Assembly: GCF_014529535.1 (NCBI RefSeq)
Contig: NW_023503423.1
Coordinates: forward strand, 9,385,340 to 9,449,339
Direction of reading: 5' to 3'
From: Bradysia coprophila
Taxonomy: Eukaryota; Arthropoda; Insecta; Diptera; Sciaridae
DNA: 64,000 bases
Each line of letters starts with the position of its first letter. Positions within the stretch are counted from its first letter, which is position 1. A program made the translations under genes and the position numbers. The notes beneath the pieces were generated by a model. The model had not been told where the DNA came from and made no database searches. It saw nothing but the letters and a program-made list of their open reading frames with translations. This document shows, piece after piece, positions 48,196 through 59,191 of the stretch.

Positions 48196-49719
48196 CTATT
48201 CACGCTATTCCTCATTTTTTAAATGCTGCAAACATTGTGAAGAAAATAGTATATTCTTAAGGTCAAACAGAATGCATTTTGTCAAGGGATAAATTACTTT
48301 GAACCAAACCAAACACCTTTTTTATGCCGATTTTATTTTTTATTTGACCTAAAAAGTAAGTCTGAACAAGAAATTATTCTATACGATATGCCCTCCTAGA
48401 ACTGTAGGCATTAGTGCGGGTGTTAACGTCCAAAAGGTACACTTTTGGTTAATCTCAAATTGAGTCTTTGGGTTATGTATAGTATCCCAGGAGGAACATT
48501 TGTGGAAGTGGTGCCAAAAAATTCCACTTGAAAATATCGAGTTATTCAGGAAAAACCGAAAAATTTTAAGCTAAATGCATTTTTTCGTTGTTCTACCAAA
48601 ACTCGAGTTTCAAAAAATTTTCTTGGAAATTTATTTTTCCCACATTCTGGACACTACAAAGTATCCAAAACCACTTAAAAACAAAAAAAAAGTTTTTTTA
48701 CTCGTCAGAAATGAAGTTTCAAAGTCGAAATTTCATGAAATCCATCCATAACACGATCAATGCAGAACGCGCACCGACCATAATCTAAATTACATAAAAT
48801 AAATTATCGAACGCTGCACCTGCAAGTTGAAACGACTGAAAATCAGGAATATTTTTGCATTCGTAGATAATTCCTCATTAGGCGAGGAAGGAGAATAAGA
48901 AGAAGCTCAAAATGAAGAGTTACATCTATTAACAATAGAAAAACACAAACGAAACAATTTCGGTCAGGGCTCAATTGCATAAGGCAAGGGGGTAATCACT
49001 AGTAAATCAGTAAATCAAGTAAATCACGGTAAATCACAAAAAATGTTGAAAAATTTTTGAAAAATTTTTAATTGTCACTGGATTACATTTCGAAGTATCG
49101 TGGCCGTAAACATATAGGATAAATTTCATGAACTAATACAAATTGAAGTAAATAGATTCAAATTTAGTAGAAACTTCATTTTTGATTTACTTGATTTACT
49201 GTGATTTACCGTGATTTACTGAGCTAGTAAATCAGTGATTACCCCTCGGCATAAGGATGAATTCAGTAGGATCGAACCAAACATCTAACTAACACAATTT
49301 GTATAAGGATGACTTCATCAGGAGGATTCAACCAGACACCTTGTAATATGATTTGATTTTCCTTTGCACAAATAGTCACTTTATAATACTTTGGCTATTC
49401 GCACAATGATCGTTCAATTTACGAATAGCATTTTCATTAATTTATTCGGGCATAGTTGCGTCGTGGCTAGTTTGTTTTGTCCTGGGGAGTAAAATGAGTG
49501 TCACATTGGATGAGTAAGGCGTCATTCGAAGAACAGTCCTAGAACTGCAGGATTTTGGGGATTTCTCAGGTATTTTTGGGTTCTCTTCTGGGCATTTCTT
49601 TTGATATCATTAAGGTAGTGTTGGGTGGGTCCCTAAAATACTCTTGAAAATACTTTCATTCCTCAACGTCTACAATTTATTTCAAGCTATTATGAGCGCA
49701 TCAAGCGTCAACGGCAACA

Positions 49720-52172
49720 TTAATTTAATTTGTTGTCTGATTCTCTTAAAGTATGCCATTTCATCAAAATCGCTTTCGTGTTAATTTCTCTGTTTGAAAT
49801 TTGGAAACTATGCACCAAAATTTCAGCTAACAAAATCAAAAAACTCAAAATAATTCCGAAAATGATCAAGTACAATGCGGTGGAAAAATGCAATAAGTCG
49901 ACTGGCACAAAGTGTACTATGCTGAGTGGACATTCTGGCTTAGTTCCAATCCAAATTTTTGAGTGGTACGCTAATATACCAGCTTCGCCCATTCTTAAAA
50001 TGCTAAAAACGATTTTCAGGGATTGTCGTTGAAAGTCACTTTGAACATTGATTTGTTGACAAATTTACCTGATCTTTATCCATTCAGTTAACGGAGATTT
50101 CTTGGGCACTACAGGTCCACTAGGAGTTTCGCGGGTGTACACGATGTCTTGAAGGTCACAAATTTCGTTATCGGTTAGGATCTCTTTTGAATGTGTTTTT
50201 TAGTCTGTTAGTAATGGGTATGGTAATCTTGAGGAAATGACTCACTTTTGATTTTTAAATAGGAAGAAGTTGCATCTGCAAGAAACCCGTCTTAGATCTC
50301 CTCAAATTCAACACACCTTCGGCTCCGATACTTGACTAACTTACCTGTATTAAAGGCAAATCCACCTCTCTTCATCAAATCCAACCCCTCGTATAAATCC
50401 ATGACAGCCTTGTCACCGTTCTTCATGATTCGCTCGCGTAATTTAACGATTGAATCTTCATTGCTTTGGTCAAATATTTCCAATACGTAAGCCGAATCAT
50501 CGATACCGAAGTTTAATTTGCTGCGATCGAGTTGTTTAACTGTTTTAATAGATTTTGGAGCTTCGGTCAGCAATGATCCAACAATAAATGCTGAATAGAA
50601 TTGTGAAACTAGGACGGAGAACACCAGTATGCTCAGAGTGAGAATTCGAGACGAGATCATTAACGGTTCGATGGAGTATCCTTGTTGGAACAGTATACCA
50701 AAAACGAGCAGCAAAGAATTGCTCCAAGAATCATCATTGATGGACTGATTTCCGAAATTTACTTTGACTTTCTTATGATTTTCGGCCGTGAAAATATGCC
50801 GCAAAAAGTAGGCCGATAGTATACACACAACCACAATGTAAACCCATACAATATTCTTGAATGGTTCCGTGAAAACCCTGGACGAATCAACCAATTTCGG
50901 ATGGCGAAATATGAATTTCGGTCGAGTTGCGTACGAATTGATTGTAGCTTCAAATGCGTCGTAATACTCGTCTTTCCATCGATATCCCGATACGGAGATG
51001 TCAACTTCCCGACGATTAATCATGCCGATGGCACCCTGCCAACGTCCATTTTTCAGATCACCATCACTGTCAGCTCGCTGAAGAAATATTTTGAAATTGA
51101 ACATTTGCTGCACTATTTGAAATATCCGATAATTAAAGCGGCTGATCGTATTCAGATGGGGAAATTCAACGGATTCAAGGTGTTGAAGAAACGTTTCGCG
51201 GTTGGGAATCTCTGGAATCTGTAAGTAATTATAAGTGTTCATCCGTAAGGTAAATATGGTCTCATAATACCGTCACAACACCCTTAAACGTTATTCCTTG
51301 AAAATCACGTCGATTTTCAAATTTAGTTTTATTTAGAGCCAAATTTATACCATCTCTTAGAGTCCATGTTCCGATTTGGGTAACATTCAGTAGACCACCT
51401 CTTTCAGAACATGGATTAAACGCTTCATATAACCGATAATTCCTGGAAAATATGATCAAGCGGAATGTCTTTGTATGAACAATTAAGAAAGTCAAAAGTT
51501 AGATACGTGCGCCGACAAACTGTTTCTTCAAAATGACTTAATTTTGCGCTGCAATTTACTAAAATTGACTAAAATTTGTGTGGAAATCGAACCGCCGATA
51601 CCCTTTTTCACTGTCTTCAATCCGAGCCGATGAACAAAAATTGACTGGCGCACATATGTAACAAAACTTCTGATTGGAACAACCAGCTATTACTTTCTGG
51701 CACTATCCTCGACTGGTATTGCTACTGTGATTTCTGCATCTGCATTAACATTTAGCTGTTGAAGCACGTCTTCAGTCCGATTCATATCCGGTGAAAACAA
51801 AAGCCAATAACGTTCTCGGTGGAAAAATATCCTCTTCGATATTTCGCGCAGAAATTCTACAATTTCCGCACAACTTAAATCAACCACAACGCCAATCTGA
51901 TGCGAAAATCTCGTGAACAGTATGTCGAATTCGACGGACTGAACTGCAATGTCTGTGAAACTGTACCATGTATCACTTTTTCCATTGAAACTGTTTAATA
52001 ATTCCAAGTTGCCATTGCAGGACGAAAGTACACAAATTTTCAGATTGTGTGCGTTAATATAATCACTAATCAGCACAGAATTCGTCACTTGTCCGTCGTT
52101 CGAACAATTTACTTTTTCGAGTAACTGCCCAACAAAGAAAAACACTAGAGTGATTCGTTGGATGTGTTTCAT
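49720..52172 (-). CDS. Ionotropic receptor, IR75-like (six exons)
   Basis: Variant ionotropic glutamate receptor, a ligand-gated cation channel of chemosensory neurons. Exons in order: 52172-51694, 51442-51271, 51218-50345, 50275-50246 (30 nt), 50183-50069, 50002-49720. All phases agree: 1,953 bp, about 650 aa. Visible parts: signal peptide (MKHIQRITLVFFFVGQLL); divergent N-terminal region; M1 (IVWVYIVVVCILSAYFL); pore segment (SLLLVFGILFQQG); M2 (LTLSILVFSVLVSQFYSAFI); S2 with FGIDDSAY, GGFAFNTG and EICDLQDI; M3 (LYLIIFGIILSFLILLAEIL). The YSAFIVGSLL...KTVKQL pattern suggests the IR75 group, which detects acids or amines in flies; the ligand here is unknown. The start chosen is the second ATG, since a TATA box lies only a few bases before the first (52217). 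The intron-4 acceptor is weak. Confidence 0.88.
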
Positions 52173-52220
52173 GTCTGTAACTCGTTCTGGATATGCGAAG
52201 AAACTTGAAATTTTCACAGT

Positions 52221-52227
52221 TTATATA
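52221..52227 (-). promoter_or_regulatory. TATA box of the IR gene
   Basis: TATATAA on the minus strand, inside GTATATAAACTG. Transcription would start about 25-30 bases further on, near 52192, which places the ATG at 52172 just inside the mRNA and excludes the ATG at 52217. Confidence 0.55.
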
Positions 52228-53267
52228 CTCACGCAATACATGAATGTCAGACACATTAATTTACCGATGCTTCCTATTTGGTTGGACAGAGTAATGGGAT
52301 AACAATTTAAATAATTGAATTCATTTGACTCGGAATTCGACCATGCCGTTTTAAAAAAAGACTTTTCGTGTAGAGGGTATCAGAAACATTTTTAACGTTT
52401 TGTGGAATGTACGAGTATAACAGTTCATAGTTTCTGCTCGCTGTAGTTATTTACGTAACCTAGATTTAGATAACCTAAGAATCTGGTAGAAAATACGAAA
52501 CTTGTTAGAAGTTTAACCGCGAAAACCGTTTTCTGTTGCATATCTTGAGCACAAGTCTGTAGGAGTTTGCTTGGTTCACATTTTGTGAGTCACTCTCTGG
52601 TTGAGGTGACGTTTTGTGATTTAGGACCATTTGTTTAAGAGCCGTTAAGGATATCAGAATCCAATTTAGACGTGTTTAATTTGGCAAAACTTTTGAGTTA
52701 CAAATTATTTATTCTTGACATAACATCAACGAGGCTCCAACAGCTTCCATTTCACCCTGTGGTCAATTTCTTGTACCATTGCTCACGGAAATAAATCCTA
52801 TACCAATTGAAACCCTAATCAGTTATCCGCTCGTCACTCAGTTGTGTGGGTGTTTTGGGTTCTGGTGCACCAAACGGTGTTGGAGAAATTATAAAAACGA
52901 AAGAAAATTTTGTTCGGGGCTTCGAGCTGATAATGTTAATAAATAATAAAACTCAATGAACCGCACCGTTTAATGTATGGATCTGATTGATTTTGGATCA
53001 ATATGGTTTAGTTTCGCGAAGTTTAATAATTCTAAAAATAAGGAAACCTCTCAAATTTGAAGGTTGCATCGCAATAGATTTGAATGGATTTTCAATCTTC
53101 GCGCTAGAACTACCTTACCAATTATTCGCCACAATTCGCCATATTTTGCATATCATCTGTCACTGATATCAACCAACTTCAGTATTGTTATTCAATAAAA
53201 ATTGGTCAGATCCTTCACTCGGCTCTTCACAATAACCTGGAAAAGATAAATTATTTCTACAAACAAG
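52228..53267. other. Intergenic, between divergent IR and COX14-like genes
   Basis: No gene seen. It should hold the 5' regions of both genes. Confidence 0.5.
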
Positions 53268-53501
53268 ATGAAGAAGCAAGCTAGAAATGCATTGTTGGAC
53301 AAAGCCCATAAAGGATTCGTTTGGGCGTGTCTCGGATTAACCGCTTATGGATCGTACTTGATAACTTTGCGAGTGTATCGATATTTCACTGTTATTGCAC
53401 CAGCAAAGGAAGCCTACCAGCGAGAATTGTTACAAAAAGCCGAAATGGAAAAGAACCAAAGTGGGCTGTCGCTTGATAAGGCTCCTGAATTGAAGATGTA
53501 A
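53268..53501 (+). CDS. COX14-like mitochondrial inner-membrane protein
   Basis: Single-exon 77-residue protein. One transmembrane segment (FVWACLGLTAYGSYLITL) is followed by the RVYRYF motif and a charged, helical tail (AYQRELLQKAEMEKNQ). The core lines up with human COX14 (YGGYLCSVRVYHYF), a small factor that keeps COX1 translation and cytochrome c oxidase assembly coupled at the inner membrane. The N-terminus is basic (MKKQARNALLDKAHK), without a classic cleaved presequence. The ATG follows ACAAG and AATAAA lies at 53579-53584, so the transcript looks short and complete. At 77 aa it is longer than human COX14 (57 aa), mainly in the tail. Other single-span mitochondrial proteins cannot be excluded. 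Confidence 0.72.
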   Translation: MKKQARNALLDKAHKGFVWACLGLTAYGSYLITLRVYRYFTVIAPAKEAYQRELLQKAEMEKNQSGLSLDKAPELKM

Positions 53502-53578
53502 CCATTGTTTTGTATATAGAGACTGTTGACTTTGTGGAATCTGAATGTTGATTCAAATTCGTGTAAAGAATTAAGAGA

Positions 53579-53584
53579 AATAAA
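53579..53584 (+). terminator. Polyadenylation signal of the COX14-like gene
   Basis: AATAAA 78 bases after the stop codon. Confidence 0.6.
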
Positions 53585-53639
53585 ATTTAGTGAAGATTAA
53601 CTAAGACCAAGGGATTATTGATTTTCGATATTATCACGA

Positions 53640-53677
53640 CAGAGTAAAGTTAACCCTGCCTGGTTTATTTAACTCTG
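53640..53677. repeat. Short CAGAGTAAA palindrome
   Basis: CAGAGTAAAGTTAACC and complementary GGTTTATTTAACTCTG around CTGCCT. Same ends as the element at 56810-57013. Confidence 0.6.
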
Positions 53678-53746
53678 CCGAGATATTATGTTGCATTCAA
53701 CTTTGATTCTAATTATTCAAGCCCGTGAACGAGACAACTTTAACCT

Positions 53747-54145
53747 TTATTCATTTCGTTCACTGGTCATTTCACTTTTGGGCTCGAGACCAATAAGTGG
53801 ATTCATCAGTACAATCAAGTAATTAACAGAATTGGTTTCGTGACTGTCATAGGAACAAGCGACGTTAAATGATTTCATCTTTAAATTCTTGAGTTCTTTT
53901 ATTGAGAGTCTATTAGAGAGTTTGCGCATGTGACGTATTAGTGATGAGACAACTTTATCATCCCAACTAATAAGAGTGTAAGTAAGCAGGACCGAATTGT
54001 ATGCCGACAGTTGTTCTACAGAAGTGCTCAAAACAATAACACTGTCATATCTGACGAAGAAGACAATTCCTGCAACAACTGTGGGCGTATTAACTTTATA
54101 GAAAAAATTATCACTTACCCTAGCACACATTATAGGGTAAAACAT
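53747..54145 (-). CDS. Hypothetical minus-strand ORF
   Basis: 132-codon frame convergent with the COX14-like gene. Its terminal TAA overlaps an AATAAA word (GAATAAAGG), as at a real 3' end. The composition is protein-like (SSLIRHMRKLSNRLSIKELK), but no domain was recognised and no upstream exons were found. An opposing plus-strand frame overlaps it. Possible last exon of an unknown or decayed gene. Confidence 0.25.
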   Translation of the reverse strand: MFYPIMCARVSDNFFYKVNTPTVVAGIVFFVRYDSVIVLSTSVEQLSAYNSVLLTYTLISWDDKVVSSLIRHMRKLSNRLSIKELKNLKMKSFNVACSYDSHETNSVNYLIVLMNPLIGLEPKSEMTSERNE

Positions 54146-54599
54146 CCAAATCCGAGCCTTCCCCCAATCACTAGCCCAGTAACAAAAGATGACGTTATCA
54201 CTACCGTAAGAACTAGTGTTTCATGCATAAGAGTTCCAAACAAAACATTTTTATATTTTATTTCGATGCCGAACGTTATTTGAAGTATTTTTGAACTATA
54301 TTATGCATGGAAATTTTGCATAATTAATTTTTAATTCAGTAAAGTATCGTGAAAAAATAAGAAAAATAAGCAAAGTCAGAAACCTTGGTCAACATGTGTG
54401 CAGCGCGCCATCTTTTTATTCAGTCGAAATTGCGAAAATTTACATATAAAACAATCGGGATATTTAGCAAAGATGTAAACAAAATGTCCTTCTTCATTTG
54501 GCAAATGACCGTTCTCCATCGGGTTGTACATGTTATGAACACAAAATTAGCTTTATAAAAAAAACGAGCCGTCAGAACAGTCGGAGCGTTTGCTGCGAC

Positions 54600-56010
54600 T
54601 TAGCCCCGTACGAACTCGTACATCTATTGCGCACGTGACCCTAGTTCGTCCGTCGCCCTACTCTTAACGTAAGTCTACCGCGCCCGTAAACGTCGGTAAA
54701 GTAAAATTCTTATGAAATTTGTACGTCTTTGTACGAAGCCCCGTACGATGTTCCTTCCAAACGTAACACAAATTTAAAATTGACCTAAAATTTCCTCAGT
54801 CCTATATTAACCTATATTTACCTATAAATAAACAATTTACTGATAAATATGCTAGTATATAGGTCAAAATAACTATCTATACCGTTATATAGCTCAATAT
54901 AGCTATATATATTTATATATAGATATCCTTATTTGGGATCCTTGAAACACCACACACACATAACCAATCACTTCCCACTGATCAGTAACTTTGTAAGCAG
55001 TACCGGACTGGCTCGAAAAAGCCCATCGGGGGCTCCATGCAACTCAATTGCAAAAGGCTCACAAATTAAATATTTTCATACAAAAATCGAAAAGGCCCAT
55101 CACGAATCCCCCGAATTCACCGTATGGCCAGTCCGGGCCTGTTTGTAAGTATCATTTTCACCGATTTATATTGTTTTTACAAAAATCCAAAATGGCGGCC
55201 GACGGCCATTTTATTAGGAGACCTGAAATAGTACTGACGATTCACATTTATTAATACCTTTCAAACAAAAAAAAATTCATGAAATTCGGTCAAATTTTAC
55301 TCGAGATATTAACAAAAAACACCACCTTCACTGTACGGCCGAGTAGCCTCATATAAGCTCACTCCAAGAGACCTAACTCACGCTCCGGTGAACCGAATTT
55401 CATGAACTTTTTTTTCCCTTATTGGTACGGTCAATACCTATCTAGCAAAATCCTGAAGCAAATTCCATCTAAATACGTTCAAATTTGGCCAACCTACAAG
55501 CAAAAACGGCTTGCCGCCCTGCACCTAGTTCACACCAAGGGGTCTAACAAACGAGTCGGTCATCCAATTTCCATAAACTTTTTTTTTGTCGATAGGTATT
55601 GTAAATACCTTTCATTTGATCTATCACTTACCAGTGTAGCCTTTAAATGGCCAGAGAAATCTTTGGAAAACGTTAAAGCACTTATGGGGCCCCAACTCGT
55701 GAGGGTTCGACCCAAAATCGCCCATCTTCGAACTTAGCCTCACAATTTCAACTACCTTTCAGGGAAAAAAAATTTGAAATAGGATTTGATTTACTCAAGA
55801 TATCGACGTGACAGACGGACACAGACGGACAGACGGACAGAAGGACAGACGGACAGAAGGACAGACGGACAGACAAAATTTTTATTGTGGATTCGTCATC
55901 TATGAACAGAACATAGGCAAACACTTTGCCCTTACCGCCTGCTTCGAATTCCATCAATTACACACGGCACCGTAATCCTATAAGCCCCTTCGTACTTCGT
56001 ACGGGGCTAA
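54600..56010. mobile_element. 1.4-kb element with TTAGCCCCGTACGAA ends
   Basis: Exact 15-bp inverted termini, TTAGCCCCGTACGAA (54600-54614) and complement (55996-56010). The inside is non-coding: a nested short palindrome (55002-55139, CCGGACTGGC ends) and a GACGGACA microsatellite. Non-autonomous DNA transposon or foldback; superfamily unclear. Confidence 0.65.
55808..55873. repeat. GACGGACA microsatellite
   Basis: About eight degenerate 8-bp units (GACGGACA / GAAGGACA) inside the 54600-56010 element. Confidence 0.85.
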
Positions 56011-56171
56011 AAACTAAAAACTTTTTTGCTATGGTCTAGAATAATGTTTTGCTCATAATAATGTTCGTAATCGAAATAAAATCTTTGTTTGGAACTCAAT
56101 TAGGAGCCTCCTGAACAAAAGAATTTAGAGCTTGTAAGCGCTGCTGATTTTCAGATGTTTTGCTCTAGAGC

Positions 56172-56400
56172 CTTGCTTAGAGTGATTCTTTTGAATATGA
56201 GACTCCCGAAATCGAACGCATTTCCCAGTGGACTTTTTTCATGCGTCTAGCACAGTAAGGTATTTTTACCATAGAATCCAAAAAAATAGTCGTCGATGCT
56301 TGGGTGAGGTGATCGAAAACCGAAAACATGCACTTTTCTTATGGAAATTTCTTTGTACACGAAAGGTAGATGGTCGTGTGGTGTGTGTCAAATTGTAATT
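56172..56400. mobile_element. Truncated relative of the 36266 palindrome
   Basis: Shares GATTCTTTT, CCAGTGGACTTTTTT, CGAAAACCGAAAACATGCAC and the GGTCGTGTGG words with 36266-36954. Only one arm is present. Confidence 0.55.
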
Positions 56401-56809
56401 CTTTAAATATTATCAAGTACGTTGGCCACTCAGCATCATAATATGCAAAACTGCCTGAGGCCTTGTGTCATAATTACACATCTAGAGCCTAATAAAGTAC
56501 TTCGCACTAGTGCGTAAATTGAAAACATAGAACGATGTGGAACAACTAACACTGTAGAATGCTGACCAATTTAAAACTTTAATTGAGTTGAGTTTAACAC
56601 GTTAGTAAATATGCTATAATCATCATCTCGCGGAATTGAAGAAATATATTACCTTCAGGTATTAAAATTGGAACTAAGCAATGATTGGAAGGTTTCAACG
56701 ATGAAATTTTTAGAATAAAAAATCACATCTGAATGGTCCCTTCCCCATATTTATTGTCTTTGCTACGTAAATCCTCATTTGTTAAAAAATAGTTCGAGCT
56801 AGCGCACGG

Positions 56810-57013
56810 CAGAGTAAAATAAACCTGGCAGGAGCGGTTCATTTTCGAAACGTTAAATAAGGGACCAAATACACTGTATGAAAATGAACTCAAATGAACT
56901 CAAATGAATACTGACATAAATTGAAAAAATTTTATTCGCAAAATACATAGGGCTACTTGATTATTCAGGTCCCTAGTCGAAAAAAGCGATACTGCCTGGT
57001 TGACTTTACTCTG
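56810..57013. mobile_element. CAGAGTAAA TIR element (about 200 bp)
   Basis: Ends CAGAGTAAAATAAACC and GGTTGACTTTACTCTG; CTGGCAGG / CTGCCTGG lies just inside. Same family as 53640-53677. Confidence 0.65.
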
Positions 57014-57076
57014 TCGTGGCTAGCGATCTTACCATCTTGCAATTTGTATTTCTACATAATTGTATATTATGTCCTT

Positions 57077-58019
57077 GCTTGTAAGTTTGTTCGCCTTCGG
57101 CTTGTACCGCTAAGCTCACACAAACCAAAACAATAATTTACAAGCGATTGCGTAATTTATTTTTCATGCTTCGGGGCCGAAAATGGGGGCAATTTTTCGA
57201 ATTTTCTCGGGTTTCCGGCCCTCTGCATGAAAACTTACATGTGCACCTGTTTGGGACGGTTGATTTAAGGCACTTTCGCTTGTAAGCCTCACTTCGTTCG
57301 GCCTACAATCCGCGAAATTGCCTAAAATCAATCGTCCAAAACAGGTACACAAATAACCATTTCATACCTAGGACCCGAAAAGTGCAACTTCGTCGCACTT
57401 TTTCTCCGTTCTGAATGAAAAATACTATTCGTACCACTGACTAAAAGTCTTTTTTAGCGTATTTGATTCCAGACCTCGCCTTCGGCTCTGTCTGGAAACT
57501 TCTCACACGCTAAAAAAGACTTTTAGTCCTAGGTACGAAATGTACTATTACATGCTACATGAGTCGAAAACCGTACTTTTCATATTTCAAGCACTTCTTT
57601 GAAGGCCCTTAGCTTGTAAAGTTCATTACATAACTTGGTGAAATAATAGCAGTGAAAAATTGCTATTATTTCGCCGTCGGTAGATAAAATAGCGTATTCA
57701 CTTCTGTCCAAATATTTATTTAGACACTTGGGGTTATACCATTCGCCTTCGGCTCATGCAATAACTCCCCAAACAAACATGTGGACAGAGGTGAATAATC
57801 TACTATTATATGTCTCTGTGTGGTAAGACTAACATTACATAGTGCAACAGCTCGGAGAGGAAATTTGCGTTTATCTTCGCATCGACACATCAAAAATGAT
57901 ATGCACCTGTTTCCAAATGTTTATTTTGACGAGTTGGATTATGATCCGCGCCTTCGGCTTATATTAGGATCACAATCACCAACTCGTCAAAATCAACACT
58001 TGGGCACAGATGCATAATC
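57077..58019. repeat. Cluster of consecutive hairpins with CGCCTTCGGCT apices
   Basis: At least five successive imperfect palindromes: 57077-57145, 57241-57350, 57421-57549, about 57688-57807 and 57898-58019. The stems differ from one another, yet four carry the identical 11-mer CGCCTTCGGCT at the apex (57092, 57477, 57744, 57949). The fifth (57241) has a related CACTTCGTTCGGCC apex. No coding frame. Confidence 0.8.
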
Positions 58020-58039
58020 GATAATAATATTTCGGTTGA

Positions 58040-58285
58040 TAAAAATTATAAAAAAGGAGATATAAATGGAGATAAGAAATTGTGATATGGAGATTTGTAA
58101 CTCCAAAATGGAAATAAATTCCATAGAAAATAGGAGATAATAAAATTTAATTTCGGAGATAATAAATTGAGTTTTGGAGATGATGTAACTAGAAACGGAA
58201 ATAACAAATAACAAACTAAAAATAGAGATAACAAATTTAAAAAAGGAGATACTATAACTCCATTTTCAATCAAATTATCTCCCTT
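58040..58285. repeat. GGAGATAA degenerate repeat
   Basis: Irregularly spaced GGAGATAA / GGAGATAATAAA words over about 240 bp, closing with the inverted TTATCTCC. Confidence 0.75.
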
Positions 58286-58289
58286 TGAT

Positions 58290-59106
58290 AATTATTTATT
58301 AGCCCTACTCACGTTAAAAAAATTTGGTTCAGATCTCTCGGAGGAATGTCGATTTCGTTTCTTTATCGGACACTAAACAATTCTCTAGAACATCATAATT
58401 GATAAAAAATTGTTTCTGAGTCGCGCAACGCAATTTTTTCAAGTTTTTATCTGCTGTTTATTGCGATCCGATGCATAATATTTATTACATGATTGTGTAC
58501 GGTAAGTGCATTTTCACTGTCACTACATTCTACTAGAAACACACTTTCACATATCAAAATTCATACATACTTTTAGTGCTGGTTTAAAAAAAAAACGTAC
58601 AAATGGGGAGGAGGTAGTAAAAAATTGCAATTAAACAGCGTTCGCATTTGAATGGCCCCTTACCTCAGGTAGTATAAGAATAGCAAATATTGTTCGGTAT
58701 GATAATGTGGAACCGAACACCTTTGGATTGTAGATCTTAGAGATCATTTAACTAGTATAATATTAGTCACAATTGTTAGCACACAGTTTTGTATTAGTAA
58801 ATGCGTAATATTACTCTTAATATTTCCACATATTAGTGAAAGGTTGATGGTGGTCCACATTATCATACCGTTCTGATGTTAGCTTTAACATACAATGTAG
58901 AATAATAGTGTGTATATTGGGCTAAAAGTAATAATTAAATTCATTGAACGAAAAACAGTTTTTACCGGAAAAATTGTATAATTCTATATTTATCGCATAT
59001 ATAGTACTTAATTCGATCCATTAATTAAAATAACATTAATTTAAAAATAAAAACTTTTCGGCAAAAACAATGTTTCGAAAACAAACGAAACGATGAAATT
59101 TTTTAG
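58290..59106. other. Intergenic, nothing recognised
   Basis: AT-rich DNA without gene-like frames, leading up to the promoter of the cysteine-rich peptide gene. Confidence 0.5.
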
Positions 59107-59114
59107 TATAAATA
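59107..59114 (+). promoter_or_regulatory. TATA box of the cysteine-rich peptide gene
   Basis: TATAAATA 78 bases before the ATG at 59192, leaving room for a 5' UTR of about 50 bases. Confidence 0.65.
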
Positions 59115-59191
59115 GCTGAGAAATTCAATCGATACTCCAGTTTAAATCTATACATCACTTGCAAACTACATTCAAATCCAAATCCCAGAAG

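Larger units (their letters stand above)
46152..49719. other. 3' UTR and intergenic spacer
   Basis: A-rich 3' UTR-like DNA runs to about 47.4 kb. It is followed by a possible minus-strand exon (47394-47615), a TATCGATA-rich array (47862-48195), and repeat-like DNA with GTAAATCA words at 49.0-49.24 kb. No strong gene. Confidence 0.5.

Noticed and set aside
50292..51242. The 316-codon minus-strand frame as a stand-alone receptor gene
   Set aside because: Its ends are splice sites; joining five other exons gives a full receptor with signal peptide and third membrane segment.
52173..52217. Upstream ATG as the start of the ionotropic receptor
   Set aside because: A TATA box lies only four bases before it, so it would not be in the mRNA; the next ATG opens directly with a signal peptide.
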